Positions 24,275 through 39,200 of a stretch of DNA of 64,000 bases are shown in pieces. Within the stretch, counting starts at the first letter, position 1, and every line of letters starts with the position of its first letter. Under the pieces are notes generated by a model that saw only the letters and a list, made by a program, of their open reading frames with translations, was not told where the DNA came from and did not search any database. Made by a program: the position numbers and the translations under genes. The stretch is from Sarcocystis neurona. Taxonomy: Eukaryota > Apicomplexa > Conoidasida > Eucoccidiorida > Sarcocystidae. The stretch is taken from NCBI GenBank assembly GCA_000727475.1, contig KL647298.1, forward strand, positions 2,993,232 to 3,057,231, written 5' to 3'.

Positions 24275-27200
24275 ATGGCAGCAGAAGCGCCGCAGGAGGA
24301 GCAACTGCAGCTCCAGCTCGAGCAGCTGCTTCAAGCAGCGCTAGAACCGCGCACCGCGAAGGAAGCGAGTGAAAAACTTCGAACATTGCTCCAGCCGCAA
24401 GAACAGCAGCAAAATCAGCAACAGCAACAGCGGGCGGTCTACGTTCTTCTTGTCCAGCAGGTGCTGACGGGACGGGACGACAGCGCAAGGGAGCTTGCTG
24501 CCGTGTTGCTGCGAGGAAAGGCAGGAACAATATTTTCTCTTCTTGACCAGATCGACCAGGTAAGATGACCTTGGCTTTAACATCTACTGCAAAATCCCAT
24601 TTTCGAACCGCGGTCTCTGCAAATGCCAGTTCCTGCGGGTATCGACGAGTTCAATAACGATACCCTCTTCTTTTTCTCGTCGCCACCTATCGCGTAAACA
24701 CACCTCTGGCAAAGGACGGAACTTCCACCCGGCTCAATCTACGAGATTTACTTCAACTGCGACGAACTCGTATACGACCACGTCAGCGTCAGCATTCATA
24801 TAGAGCGGCGCGTGCACACACATATATACACATATATATACGTATACATATATATATATGTATATGTGTATTTTATATATATGTAAATGTATGTGTTTAA
24901 TTGTATATTAACACTTTTAATGAGGAAAGGATGCAGATACTATACGTTTCGTTTTTGAACTTGGGCGTTTGCTACGAGTGCAAATCTTGTGGAGTGCGTC
25001 ATCCGTAAGCAGTTCTCTTCTTTTGACTTCTTCCTTTCCATCCGACGGTGGAGGTGTATTTGTATATCCCACACACCCATTTAACGTATTTTTTCTTCTC
25101 TTTGTATATATTCCCCCCTCAGTGGACTCACGTCATGGCGACACTTATCCGTAAACGCATATATACATATATGTATACGTATCACCTACGCATACGTGTA
25201 TACACATGTATATATATTTGGATAAATACACACGTGTATACACGTATTTCCATTTGTCCCCGCCCTCGTACTTCCATATATATATATATGCACATATATA
25301 TATAACCTGCAAATGTGGATTTACATACATATATATATTTGTGTACATGATCATGGGTATATATCTATATATACACAGATGTGTAGGTATTTTCGTCTGC
25401 TCCTCACGTACACGTGTATACATAGAGACGTGTATATATATATGTATAACCAACATATATGTGTACGCACATATATATATGTGGATAAATAGGCACACGT
25501 ATATACGTATCTCCTTGTGACCCATGTACGTACGTATATATCTACACAATATATACACATTTATCACCTCCATATGCGATAAAATATATATATACGTTTA
25601 TGTGTATTTCCCAGTGACCGCGATACATACATAGATTCATACAGGGCGACACTGTGAAAGATTTTTCGAGAGAAAGAGAAAGCAGGGCCGTCCTCCGTTT
25701 CTGCGCGTTCTTCCTTGAAGAGATTCGGAGGGGAATGCCTCCCTTTTCGCCGCATCGCAGCAGCATCTCCTCGATATTCTGCATCGTTTCGACCGCTCTG
25801 TATTCTCCCCGTCCGGTCCCTTCGCGAAGTCGTGTGTCTGCTGCGAAAGACCCGCGGCAACAGCAAGCCTGCACGTCGCTGCTCTTCTCACTTCCCAGGA
25901 AAATACTAAGTTTATGCATGCGCCACTTTTTCCTCTGTTCATTTAATAATCAAACACCGCCTGTAGACACCCGAGTGCGCCCCGGGAACTTCGTCCAGGC
26001 TGAAGGAGTCTTCCACAAATACACACATACATATATGTGTATATAGGTCTGTGTGTGTGTGTGTGTCTTTCTATATGTACACGTGCGTATACAGATATAT
26101 ACAAATCCACGGTTATATACATATGTAATATATGAATATAGAGAGGCTTTATAGGTGACTGCGTAAAGCTTGAAAGCAACGTGTTCCTCAGTCTGTACAC
26201 AAGCGAATCCAAGTCATCCATATGTATCCTTCTCTCCGTCTACACCCACATATATAAAGACATCTATCAATACACATTCATACGTATACGTGTATAGATA
26301 TACAGTATACATATGTATTAGCTTGTGTCAACGTAACGTATATATATATGTATATACACACGCGCACATATGTATACATACACATATGTGCGTATCCATA
26401 CATTTATATGCAGCAGCACCTTGTGCACGTACGTCAGCGTTGTTTCTGGTGCTTCAATACATTTATCTTCCCTCCGCATACAAACGTGTACATATATATA
26501 TGTGTGTATAGATGGGAGTCTGTACGTCTGTAGAGAGCCCAAGTTTTTTTGTGTGGCCATGAGTAGACCCCTTCCGCATATCTGTGCCGATTTTCCTCTC
26601 CTTTCATCGTTTCTCTGGCCGGAGACACTCGCCTGGTAAGCCCCTATCGAAGGGTCCGCTTCGGGCCCTCTTTTTCCGTCGTGCCACGTGCTGCTGCTGA
26701 CGGATGGACGTTCGCCGATGCATCTCGCTGTGCATGCGCACTTCTGCGTCAACAGGGGCGCGCACGAAGAAATTTTGCTGCTGCTGTTCGCCAGCAGTTT
26801 GGTGGGTCACCTGCCTCACATCTTCCCGTCCAACAGCACCTCCTACGCAGCATGCAGGACTGCCCACTTTCCTCGCCTTTCGCTTCTCTGCGGCTCTCTG
26901 TGGCACCGCCTTCTTCGTCCATTTATTCGTTTCAGAGTCTCTTTTTCTCCGTCCCTCCTTTCTGATTTCCTCTTCTTTGTTTTTGCTGTCCGTCTCCCGT
27001 GTTGCGGATCTCGTGGGGCCGTCCCGGCGCGCAGTTCGGTCCTGCACGTCCGTGCTCTTCTTTTAAACGGAGCTGCTCTGTCTTTTGTGGCTCACTTTCT
27101 CAACAGAGAAGAGAACTGCTGGCGTCGCTGCTCACGCGCCTGAAAGAAGAACCCGTCGCCGTCGTGCGTCGCGCCGTTTCTCATCTCGTCGCGGGTCTCC

Positions 27201-30200
27201 TGCGTCAGCCGCAGCTGCAGGAAGAACTGCGTCGAGAGGCTCTCTCTGTCCTCTGCACTCTCGCTCTCCAGCAGCAGCAACAGCAGCAGCAGCAACCGCA
27301 GCTGCAGGAGCAGCAGTTGGCGGCTTTGGGGACGCTAGTGGCGGTGGTGGATAGCGCGGCGAACGAGGAGCTCACGCTTGTCTATTTCGAAGAGTTCTTC
27401 GCAGTTTTCAAGCAAGGTGAGGGAGGAGACGCTGTCTCTTGCAATTGCTGTAACGGTGCGCGCGACACGCATCTGCCCAACAGCAAAAAAGCCGGCGCCG
27501 CCTTCCTTCTCCTTCGTCCTGCACCCACGTCACATCACCACACACATACACGTGCTCTCCTATCTCTGTGCCTGTACTCGCCTATATATCCTTCTTTCAA
27601 TTACATATATATGCATGTCTATGTATGCATACACACGTGTTTTCCTACCTACTTTACTAATATGTATTTGTGTTCTTCTACGCCCTCCTACTTATCTATA
27701 TGTACATACGCATACGTATCATCTGTGCACCTGGGCAAAATATACATATGTATATATGGATCCAGGTACGTATTCCTCATATATATGTATATATAACTAA
27801 ACATATATATATATATATATATCTAAGTACGTATTCTTCGTGAATGTATATACATTAACATATTTATATATATACATATATGTGTATCGAAGTACGTATT
27901 GTTCATATATATATATATAAACATATATATACATATATATGTATATCTATGTATCTATCTATATATATATATATATGTATATCTAAGTACGTATTCTTCA
28001 TATATATATACACATGTATGTGCACCTGTATGAATAAACGTACACACATATATATATGTAGAAATACGTATCTTTACATATGTCTTTCTGTGTTCCTTTG
28101 TATGTCTGTGTGTTGGGGTTCATGTATGTCCGTAGCCAGGAGCTGCCGAGGGCTCGACGAATATGTAAAGAGAAGAATATACGTAAATGTGTACCTTTTT
28201 GTACGTATGTGTGTGTGTGGATACGTGAATGTACACACATATTCATGAGCAAATGTATTTGCATGAGTCTCTTCCCTCGATATGTCTGTGTTATGTGTAT
28301 GTGTGTGTAGTACGTTCCGACGGCGTGAAGAATATGTAGACGCATGCAGTTGTAGAGGGTCGCTTGTGTACGTGGAGGGACGTTCCGGTGCTGGCAGATC
28401 TGCTGCGCGCCGGGACGCACACGTGCCTCTTCGAGTATTTCGCGTTTGCAGAGAAGGGAAGCGGTGAAGAGGGAAGGGGAGAATCGAAGGGGGGTGTTTC
28501 CTGTGCGGAGACCGAGGAAGAGAACCGTCGGGGGCTGCTCGTGAGAGAGAAGAGAAGAAATTCTCCGCGTGGCAAACAGCCAAGAAGCAGAGGGCCCACA
28601 CACAGCGCTGCTTCGCATGAAGAAAAAGGGGGAAAATGCGCTGCGTACGCGTTTCGTGGGTTAAAAGAGGAGGGGAGAGGGAAACTGTCGCTGCAGCAAC
28701 TACTGCGATACACGTGTGGCACCTTCGGGTGTACGTACACCGCGGCAGGTGGGCGTGTGTGTGTGTGTGTCTCAGCACGTTCTGTTCTCTGTCTCACCGG
28801 GGAAAGGTGCTTTTTTTTATTTTTGTCTGTCTTGGCTTTCACTGCCTCTTCTGCGGTGTCGTCTGCGTTTCTTCTTCGGCGTCCTGGCGCAGCCTTCGCG
28901 TCTGCTGCTGCTGCAGCAGCAGGCAGCAACGGTATGAAGGTGGTGGCGCTCAAAGGACTGCGGGCGCTGGCAGAATACTGCGAGACCAAGCAGCAGCAGC
29001 GACAGGTAAGCTGAACAACAGCAGCAACGGCAGCAGCGGCGAAATGGACAGCAGCAGCCGCAGCAGCAGCGGTGTAGCCGATGTGGCAGGTACAGGAACC
29101 GTGGGGTGGACAGGAGAAGCAGCGGCGGTGCTAGCAACAGCAAAGTTGGCCGCAGCAGGAGCAGCAGCAGGAGCGGCAGCAGGAGCGCAGCGGCAACGAC
29201 AGCAACAAGACCGGGCAAAAGCAGAAGTCGGGGGAAACAGCAGCAGCACTTGCGATATTCTGCCACGGGGCAGCAGCAGAACAACAGGGAAAAGAAGGCT
29301 GTTGTCCTCGCGCTGCAGCAGAAGGTGGGGGCAACAGCAGAAGAACAGGAAAATTGCTGCTGTTCTCCTGCTGCAGCAGAACGTGGGGGCAGCAGCAGAA
29401 CAGGACAGGATTCCTGCTGCAGCAAAACATTCAAGAAGCGTCACTTGAGGAAGTGCGGGACGTCGCCACCCCAGCAGACTCGCTAGTCAGTTTCCTTTTT
29501 GACCGGTGTCACTTTTCTCCCTCCTGTCTTCACCTCATTACAGATTCCCCTTCCTCTATCTCCGCCACTTCGTCCTGCACGCGCTGCCTGCCTGTCTAGC
29601 GACGAAGAACTTCTCAGCAGCAGCAGCAGGAGCAGCAGCACCTTTGTCGCGTCTCCCTGGCAACCAGTCCTCCAAGGCACGCGCGGGACTCTTGCACGCT
29701 ATGGCGAGGAGAACGGCACGTCTTTTCCGTGCTGCTACTGCTGCTGCTGCGTACTCCTGCTGCTGCGACTACGCTCCTGCTGGTGTGACGCTCCTGCTGC
29801 TGTGACGCTCCTGCTGCAGTGACGCTGGGCACCACGTGACGCTGCTGCTGCTGCTCCTCCCCCGCCTCCGTCTCCTCCCGCGCCGCCTCCTCCTCCTGCG
29901 CCTCCTCCTGCTGCCCCTCCTCGTCTGAAGCGTGGCGCGTCGCCGTGGGGCCGTGCTGATGCTGTGACCTGTCGTGGGGGGTTGGCGGTGCGAAGTGCTG
30001 CTGCTGTGACTTCGTTTTTCGTCGGAATTGTTGTTCTGGCTGCTGCAGCGATGCGGCGGTGGTGCCGTTTCGACGCCGCACGAACTGCAGAGAAGAATTT
30101 ACTGTTTTTGCTGTTGCGTGTGTGTGGGGTGCCTGCAGCTCTGTGCCCAGCTGCCAGGCGTCCTGCAGGCGATGGAGGCAGCAGTAGCAGCAGGTGATGA

Positions 30201-33200
30201 GGCGACGCTCGAAGTGGGCGTCGAGCTCGCGTACGAACTGGTGAGTCTTTCCGGGGTTTCCCAGGTGTACATACACACTGCGCGGACAGTAAATGAGGTG
30301 TACAGACGCTGCAGCTGCTCGGAAGGTGTACGTTCACATACCGAGGACACTAAGTGAGGTGTCCAGACACGGCCACACGAAGGAGTTGTGGGAGGGGTCT
30401 ACGTACACACACCGAAAGGTGTACGTACACCGCCAGACCAAACGCAGCATATCTCTTTTCCCTCATTGATGACTTCAACTGGTGTACATGTAGACACGCC
30501 CCGGGTGTACATACACCCCTTTGTGCCTGCTTTTGGGTTTCTCGAAGTACAACCGGAAGGAGTGTCCGTCCTTGTGTAAGGCGACTGCCAGCAGCAGGCC
30601 GAAGCACCTGTAGATATTCCGTCACACTATCCTTTCTCTTCTGCGTCGAGCAGCAGTGTCTGTGTGCGTCGACCTGGCTGTATGTATGTAGACTAAAATC
30701 CAGCCGTTTACTCACGCTGTTGTCCTCTCGATCTTCTTTTTCATCCGTTTCCGACCACCCTATCTATATACACATCTTGATACGTGTACATCAGTATCTG
30801 CACTTTTATATCTGCACGCGTATAAATATATATATGTGTATATGTCTATACGTGTATGTACCTGTACGTACTTGGTAGTAAGTGTGTGCGAGTCGGTACG
30901 TTCTGAGCAGTTTGTTTACCCGTCGTTTTCTTTCTGTGTCTCGTCTACGTCTTATTTCTTCTACAAGTAGATATGAGTTTGCTGTAGACGTGTTGTGCGA
31001 TGACCTACAGGTAAACAGCCGTACTTTCTCCTGTGTGACTCAGGGCACCGAAAAATAGTACTTTCCGTTTCTTCTCCTTTCGTCTTGCTGCGGCATTTCG
31101 CCTTCTCATGCTGCTTCATGCGTCATATGTGTATTCCTGTCTCCACGCATGGTTCTGCTGCTGCTGCTGCTCGGAATATATTTGTTTCGCGGGTTGCAGT
31201 GTCTCTTCGTGTCTTTCCTGCCCACACGAGACATTTCTGTGTCTTTGTTATTTTACCGTATCTCTAGGACTAGTCCGCCCGGCTCTTGCTTCTTCTTCAC
31301 CGGTTGTTTATTTGTTGTGTGAGAGGACGTGCATGCATCCGAGACGACAAGCCGTCTTTGCAGGCAGAAACGTCGGGAAGGCCGTCATTCTTCCCTATAG
31401 ACACATATATTCGTCGCCTATAAACATATGTACATGTATAAGATGCGGGCTACACATGTCTAGTATTACGCGCATTTGTTGCTGCTGCGTACACATGCGG
31501 AGGAAGCCGACCGGCGGGAAGAGGTATCCACTTTTTACAGGACGACAATTACTTCCATAGAAGTGACTGCGCTGCTGTGCTTCTCCATCCTCGCTGCTGC
31601 TGCTGCTGCACGCGCTACCAATCTCTTTTCTTATTTCTGTGGCGGTCCTTGTGCTGCCCCATCCACATTTCTCCTCCTGGTCCTGCTGCTGTCAGGACGC
31701 AGTCCCAGTCTGCTGCTCTACTGCAGCATGCCCACGCCTGCTCCTGCCGTTACAACGTCTTCACGTATAATCCTGCCGCTGCTGCCGGCTGCTCCTGCTG
31801 CTGCTGGCTGCTCCTGCTGCTGCTGGTTGCTGCTGCTGCTGGCTGCTGCTGCTGTTGCTGCGCGCCGATGATTGCTGCTGCTGCTGTTGCTCCATCGATA
31901 CAACCTGCGTAGCTATCCTACATATATACACATATATATATATATGCAAATATACGTGTGTAGATGTGTATACGCATATATATATATATATGTATATATA
32001 TGTGAGAATATATGGATATACATATGGAAAGGTATAGACACACACAGACACACATACGCACACACACACACGCACACACACATATGTAACGTATATATGC
32101 ATGCATATATATATATATATTTATATGTATGGGCAGACACACATACGTATGTCACACATATGCTAACACATGTATATCTTCACATATAAATAAGTGTCTG
32201 CATCAGTAATACTACGCGTATCGCCCTGCAGCCTGTAGTCTTGTATATATACTCCTCAACCCTGTGTATATACACGTGTATATACTCATAAATTTACATA
32301 TATCTATATACATATACATATATATATGTACAAGTGAAGGTCCACGTGCATGTAATTGTCTAGACGAGCGATGTCTACGTGGAGAAGGTGTCGCATTTCT
32401 TTTTGCATAGGGCGGGAGTAGAGGAAGTCCTCTTTGCCGTTCCCGCCCGTGTCTACGAAGATGTGACGCAGAACTTTTTGTTTGCTCGTGTGCTGAGTTC
32501 TGCTGCGAAGGTGCTTCTAACTTTTTTTTAAAACGAAGGTGGTGACGCAAGTACACCTTCCGTCCTCTCCTGTCGACGCCACTTCTGGCGGGTCACTTTT
32601 TTTGAGAAGTGCAGTATGGTGTCTTCTCTTTCTGCATTTGCGGGCCCACTTTCCCTTCCTTCCTCTTTTTCTGCTTTCCTTGTCTTTTCCCGTCTCGTGT
32701 CTTTTCTTCTGTCCGTCTGCTGCTTGCTTCGCGCGCCATTTCACCGTCTCCGCGGGCAGTCGCAGAACCCTTTATCTCTTTCTCGGTCTCCCTTTCTCGC
32801 CCGGGCAGAGAACCTGCAAGTGGCGAGCTTCCCCTTCGTCTTTTTGTGTCCTTCGCCGCAGATTACGAAGGAGTCTTGCCCGTTGAAGGACGGGGAACTG
32901 CTTCTCCTGGTCGAGGCGCTACTACGTACTGCGGTCCACCACGGCGCAGTTGCCTCCATGTCCACGCGACATCAAGCGCTGGAGTGTGTGCAGTGGCTAG
33001 CCAAGGAAAAGCCTCGCGGTGAGTCACTGCTGCTGCTGTTGCTGCAACGGTGCGCCCCTGAAGCAGCGGCAGTGTCAGGCAACCAGAGGAGGGACCGAAG
33101 AAGCAGTCGAGAAATCGGTGGCAGCTGCGAGTACGGCAATGTGTGTGTCTATACATATGTATATATTCATGAATATATGTTTGTGTAGGGCAGGTACACA

Positions 33201-36200
33201 AAGGGTGCACACATGTGCGTATAGAGACATGGCCACGTTTACTTGGGGCCACAGAAGAAGTGGTGCGCCGGTCCGCGGGGTACTGGAGAAGTCACCGCGA
33301 AGGGGTAGAAAAGAAGTGGAGCGATGTGAGGTGTGTGTGCATCTTGGACAAACCTCCACGGGGAAAAGGGTCCTCGGTTCAAGATCGTAGTTGTTTACGG
33401 GGAAGTCTCGACGTGGTGCGCGTACACGGTTTGGGGCAGGTTTGCAGGAAACTGGGTGGGAAAAAAGAGGGGGGGGTCGGACTGAAGTTTTGTGGAGTGT
33501 ACGTACACCGCAGAGGCATGCCTGAAGAGAAAAGAGCGGGGGGGCCCGTGTAGTGGACGAGGGCTGGGTGCGTGACTGGATAACACGTGCAGGGAAAAGT
33601 GCTGGGAAGAGTGACGTGTGCAGGGTCGGGACTGAAACACATGCGGGGTGTGCAGACACCGGAAGGAGGACAGAGACGGAAGACAGCAGGTGAAATATTT
33701 GGATTTTTAGTGTGTAGCGACGGGAGAGGCACGTTGAAAATTGGTGTGTACATACACCGCAGGACGTCCACCGCAGCGCGTTTCCTGTTTGGACGAGCTT
33801 TCGAGATGTCTCCGGGTCAGCCACCTCTCAGGTGTATGTACACCGGGTGACGGAGGCTTATGTGTGTGTACACCGGGTGGTGACAGACGTTCTGTGTAAC
33901 CTCCAGGCGTCAGAAGTAGCAGCTTTACGTAAATCACGCTGGCGAGCCAGCCCGTGCTTGGGAAACTCACGGTATGTAGAGGAGCCGAAGCATCGGGATA
34001 TCTGGTTGAAGAAGTGAAGCACCCGGTGTACGTACACCGCAGTGGGTTCCCTTATTCTTCGGATTCGAATGTGTTGATACTGTGTCCTGTACTGGAATTG
34101 TATAGACGAGGATTAGTTGATTAACGCCTCTCATTTATTACATCTGTTGAAAAACCAGATAAGGCCGTAACGGTGGGGCAGAACAGCCGGAACGGACATG
34201 AGCAGCAAGTGTACGTACACGAACGTGGAGGTGAGAATCAGGTGTACGTACACCTCGGAGCACCGGTGTCAGCGAGTGTTTCGCGTCCCCCAGCAGGGGT
34301 TTTTTGCCGTTAAAAGTGGCCTTATGAGTACAGCTTGTATATCCTTTGCTTTTTCTTCTCTTCTGCGTTTCTTTCTTTTTTCTTTTTCTGCTCTCTCTGT
34401 CTCTGTCTTATCTCTCCCCCTCCTTCCGTGTGTGCGACGGTGCCATTTTTCTCTTCTTCCTGATTACCTGCCTCCCGGAGTTCCTTTTCCCCTTGTTAAG
34501 CGAAGCGTCTTCTTTGCCCTGTTGTGGCGAATGTAGGAAGTTGCGTCTCGTAAATTTCTTTTTCTCTGTGTCTCCGAAGTTTCTTTCTTTCTGCAGCTCA
34601 CGCACGTCTCTGTACCCGTTTTCCTCCTCTCGCTGCGTGAACGCCACGTCTCTTTTCTTTGTCCCTTCCACTTCTTTTCTTCCTCCTCCCCGCCACTCTG
34701 TCCGTCCTATTTTCGTTTTTTGCTTCTGCATCTTCTTCCGGTTCGTCTTCTTCCTGTTGTCCCTCCTCGGTACTTTCCCCTCTCGCTTTCCTCTCACTTG
34801 TTTTTCCACCAATTTTGCCCATCTTCAGCTGCACTCCCGACGGCTGCCTTCCCTTTCTTTCTCCCTCTGTCTTTCTCTCGAATTTTCTTCCACTTCTTGC
34901 GCACTTCGTCTGTCCTCCTCCGTCCTCTTACGAACTGCACTTTCTTCTGCTTGCCCCTCCGGCGTTTGTTCCTTCATTTCTTTGCTTGCCTCGAGTAGCG
35001 ACTACCCTCCCGTCAACTACTTTCCCTTCGCTCTCCACCTCCTCGGCTTACTCTCTCGTAGATATGTGCCCGTCTCGTTTTTTCTCTCGTATTCCGGTCT
35101 GTCTCGTCCCTCTATATCTTCTTCCGTCGGCGCTTTCTCTCTTTTCTGTTTTTCTCTTCTTTGTTTGGCGCTTCTCTCTTCGTCCTCCTCTTCCTTGTTC
35201 CTTCACCTTCTCTTCTTTTTTTTTGGTGCTTCTTCACCCTCTCCGTTTCTTTTCTTTTTCTGTCCACGCTCTTTTCTTTCCTTGGCGCATCTCTTTCATT
35301 TGTGTCGCTCCTCGCTGACTCCTCTCCGCAACACGCCACCCCGTCATTTGTTCCACGCTCGCATCTCGTTTTTTTCCTTTTCCTCTCCTTGTCCATGAGT
35401 CGCGCTGGTCACAGGTTGCCTTCCTGCACCTTTTTCTTCCCGATTTACGTTTTCTCTTCCTCTCTGTCATTGACTCTGTATCTGTCTCTGTTTGTTTGTG
35501 GGGCAGTGCTTTGCAAAAACGGCACCGGCGTGATCGGTCGGGTGCTGGACGCGGTGGTCGCGATGGCAGCAGAGCCAACAGACGGCGCAGCAGCAGCAGG
35601 GGAGGAGGACGCGACGCAGCAGCAGGAATACATGGAAGAAGACGAAGAGGAAGAAGAAGAAGAGGAAGGAAATTCTGGCCACGCGCTGGCCGTTCAATGC
35701 GTCGACGCTCTCTGCGTCTGGCTGCCGTCCAAATATATTTTCCGCCCCCTGCTGCAACGCCTGCTTCCGGTGCTCGAGGCAGCCGACGCCGCAGCAGCAG
35801 AGCCGCAGCAGCAGCAACAGCAGCGTGTGCGAGAGAGAAAGGCGGCGCTGGTGCTGTTGGGGATAATGAGCGAAGGCTGCGAGGGTCCGATGCGAAGAAA
35901 TATACGAAACCTCACGCCTCTGGTCTTCCGAGTTCTCGCCCATGCCGCCGCTGGCAACTCCGCAGCAGCCGCGTCAGCAACAGCAGCAACGGCAACAGCA
36001 GCGACAGCCGTCCCACCGCCTCCTGTTGTAGCTGCTGCTGCCCTGTGCCTGGCTCAGTTTCTCGGTAAGGAAGACAGGGCAGCAACACCAGCACAGCAAG
36101 ACTAGCAGCAGCAACAGCAGCAGCGGCTAGAGTAGCAGCAGCGAAACCAGCAGCAGCAAAAGCAGCAGCAGCAAGACTAGCAGCAGCAAGACTAGCAGCA

Positions 36201-39200
36201 GCAAGACTAGCAGCAGGAAAGGCAGCAGCAGCGACACTAGCAGCAGCAGCACCGGTAGCATCAAAAGCAGCAGCGGCAGGACTAGCAGCAGGAAAAGCAG
36301 CAGCAGCAAGACTAGCAGCAGCACCACCGGCAGCAGCGAAGAAGCAGCACTGCCTTCCGATCTCTGAGCGTCACAGCGATGAAGGACGAAAGTTTCTCGT
36401 AGAGGAAGTCGTAGAGGAAGTCGTTTCTTTTCTCTTTATCTGACCTTTATGCTCTTTTTCCTCTCCTCTGTGGCCGTTTCTCTTCGTTTCTTCCTCTCTT
36501 CTTCCCGTGTGATCCACGTTCTCTTCGCTTCTCTTCTCTCCGTCTCTTCGTCTTCTCCTCCTTTTCTGCTGCTCTCCCTCATTTTGTGTCTTTCCTGTCC
36601 AGTCATCCCTGCCCGTCTCGTCCCGCCGTTCTCTTCTTCTGCGGTCCGGTCTCCGTCCCTCCCGTTTCTCTCGTCGTCTTCTCTTTTTCTTTCTGTCCTT
36701 TTCTGCTGTTCTGCACTTCTCTCTTTCATTCGTTCACTTTCTCGCAATAACACCATCTTCCTTTCTTTCTCTTTTCCATCTTTTCTTTGTTCCCCTTCAA
36801 AACTCAGAGTATTTACAGCCAGAAATTTTGCAAGTGCAGCATGAAGCGCTTGAACTGCTGCTGCGACTCATCGCCAGTCCCACGTCTTCTCCTCGCGTCC
36901 AGGCCAACGTCCTTTACGGTGAGAAATAAGTTCCCTTCGCAACGCATATGTAAAGACAAACGGATATCTTTCGAACGTGCATGCGACTGTTCTTCCCTTT
37001 TTTGGCAATATATGCAGATGTTGGTACGTTCGTGTAGATACGTATATGGGTATGGACTTAGGTATATGTGTATATATGCAAAAATGTGGGTACGTATATG
37101 TATATATATATATATATATGTGTCTCTCGCTTTATACATATATATATATATAGGTGTATGTATATGTACACTTTTATGTATATGTACAGATATGTGTGCA
37201 AATGTATATATGTGGGCATGTATGTACATATATTTACGTGTGTGTGTGTGTCTCTCTCTCTGTTTCTCTCCCGCGTTGGTATCTATATGTACATACCCGT
37301 GTATAAGGTATATATATATGTGCAAGTGACTGCGATTTTGAAGAGCTCGTATTGCTGCTGGATCGGTGCATGCGTTTACTATCCTCGTCCCGCCCCACTT
37401 CCCGTTTTCCCCATTTTTGCAGCGATGGATGTTCTCTTCGAAAATATGGAAGCGGCGGATTTTCTTCCTGCTGCTGACGCCGTCGTCAAAAATCTTGTCA
37501 ATCTTCTTCACACCAGTAAGTTCTCCCCCGCCGATTCCTTCAGTGTTACTTATATATCTATATCTATATATATATAATTGCGCATATCTGAATATCTATC
37601 TGTGAATATACATACATACATACATATTTATATATATGTGTATATAGAAGAAGCGTCGCTGGGCATGTCTCCAGTATCTCCTTTTCCTCGCGTCTCCTCT
37701 CTTGGGAGACACTCTTTTGGTGGGGCTCCTCCCTGTCTTGCAGCAGTCAACACTTTTGCATGCAGATATCTTGGACTCTTCAGTTACCCCATTTCTCGAC
37801 TTGCTCCCTCTCTTACACACAACACTTTACCTATATACACATATATATATACATATGTATATACCTCTACATACCCATACATATATGTGTATATGCATGC
37901 GTATATCTATCTATATATATAATGTGGGCATAGGTATAGGGACCTCGTGATGTTATGAGGAGTACATTCATTTATATGTTTACATATATATATACGTAGA
38001 TGAATATGTTAGTATCTGCGTATATTTGTATGGAGAAATCAATATATATAAAGTGTCTACAAATATACATAAGTACATATATATGAATATGTGTATAGGA
38101 CCGCCAGGAGGCCCATGTATGTATACATAGAGAAATTTGTGCAGAAGTATATATAAGTAGATAAGTGAACACATCCATGAAAATCTGTAAAGAAGTCAAT
38201 ACAAGTATGTACTTATATATTATATGTATACACATATAAAGGCTTGGTATGGGGTGGCGAGTATGTAGTTGTTGTGGACGTGGCCGGACCTTCGCACAGC
38301 TCCTCTCTGTGTGTACGTGCAGCGACACGTATATCTCCTTCTTTTTTGCCCTCTTCTTCTGTGCTTTTCTCTGTTTTTTTATTTAGCGATTTATGGAGGT
38401 CTGACTCTTCACTTTGTCTCTTTATCTTTGGGCAATCAGCAAAAATTCGGTCCGCATGCACCAGCGACGCAGCTCCGGGTGTCTCCCCGTGTCTCTGTCT
38501 CGATCTCATGCAGCAGCAACTTCCATAGAGAGGCAGGAAGGTCCACATATATGCGTCACGTATATACATAAAGTTACATCCACAGAAGTACGCGTCTCAA
38601 CTTGGATATACACACACGTACATACACATGCACTAATATGTGTATTTACGTATATTATTTATACGTGTGTGTGTGTGTCTGAATTCCCACGAGTACATGT
38701 GTGTGTGTTTGTCGTTCCGGTCGCTCTTTCATTTGCTCGTTTTTGCGTTCCGTCAACGTCATTTCTTTTCTCTTGCAGCCTTCTCTTGTCTCTCTTGCTG
38801 CTTCGCGCCTTCGTCTTCTTCCTGTTCCCGTGTTTTCTTCTCCTTTTGCATCTGTGTTCCTGGTCGGCTCTTCCGTGTCTCCTGGGGCACCGCTGCTGCC
38901 TCGCTGCTGCTGCTGCTGTTGCGTGTGCACGTCTCGTTCTCTTGCCGCTGTTGCTGCTGGTGGTGGGATGCGCCTCTGCTGCTGTTGCACGCGCGTGCGT
39001 GCGCCTGTGGGGTGTTGCTGCTGCTGCAGCGCGTAGCAACCGGGTGAGAGAGAAGTGTCTCGCCGCGCTTGGCTCTGCTGCTGCGGCAAGCGGAAAGAGT
39101 GAGGCTTGGGAAGCCGACTCCGCCGCAGAAGAAGAAGCAGCAGGAACAACAGCAGGAGCAGCAGCAGCAGGAACAGCAGCAGGAGCAGGAGCAGCAGGAG

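Noticed and set aside
34346..35398. 350-residue plus-strand frame
   Set aside because: Translation of a polypyrimidine intron (Ser/Leu/Phe/Pro only), no domain; the importin frame skips it cleanly.
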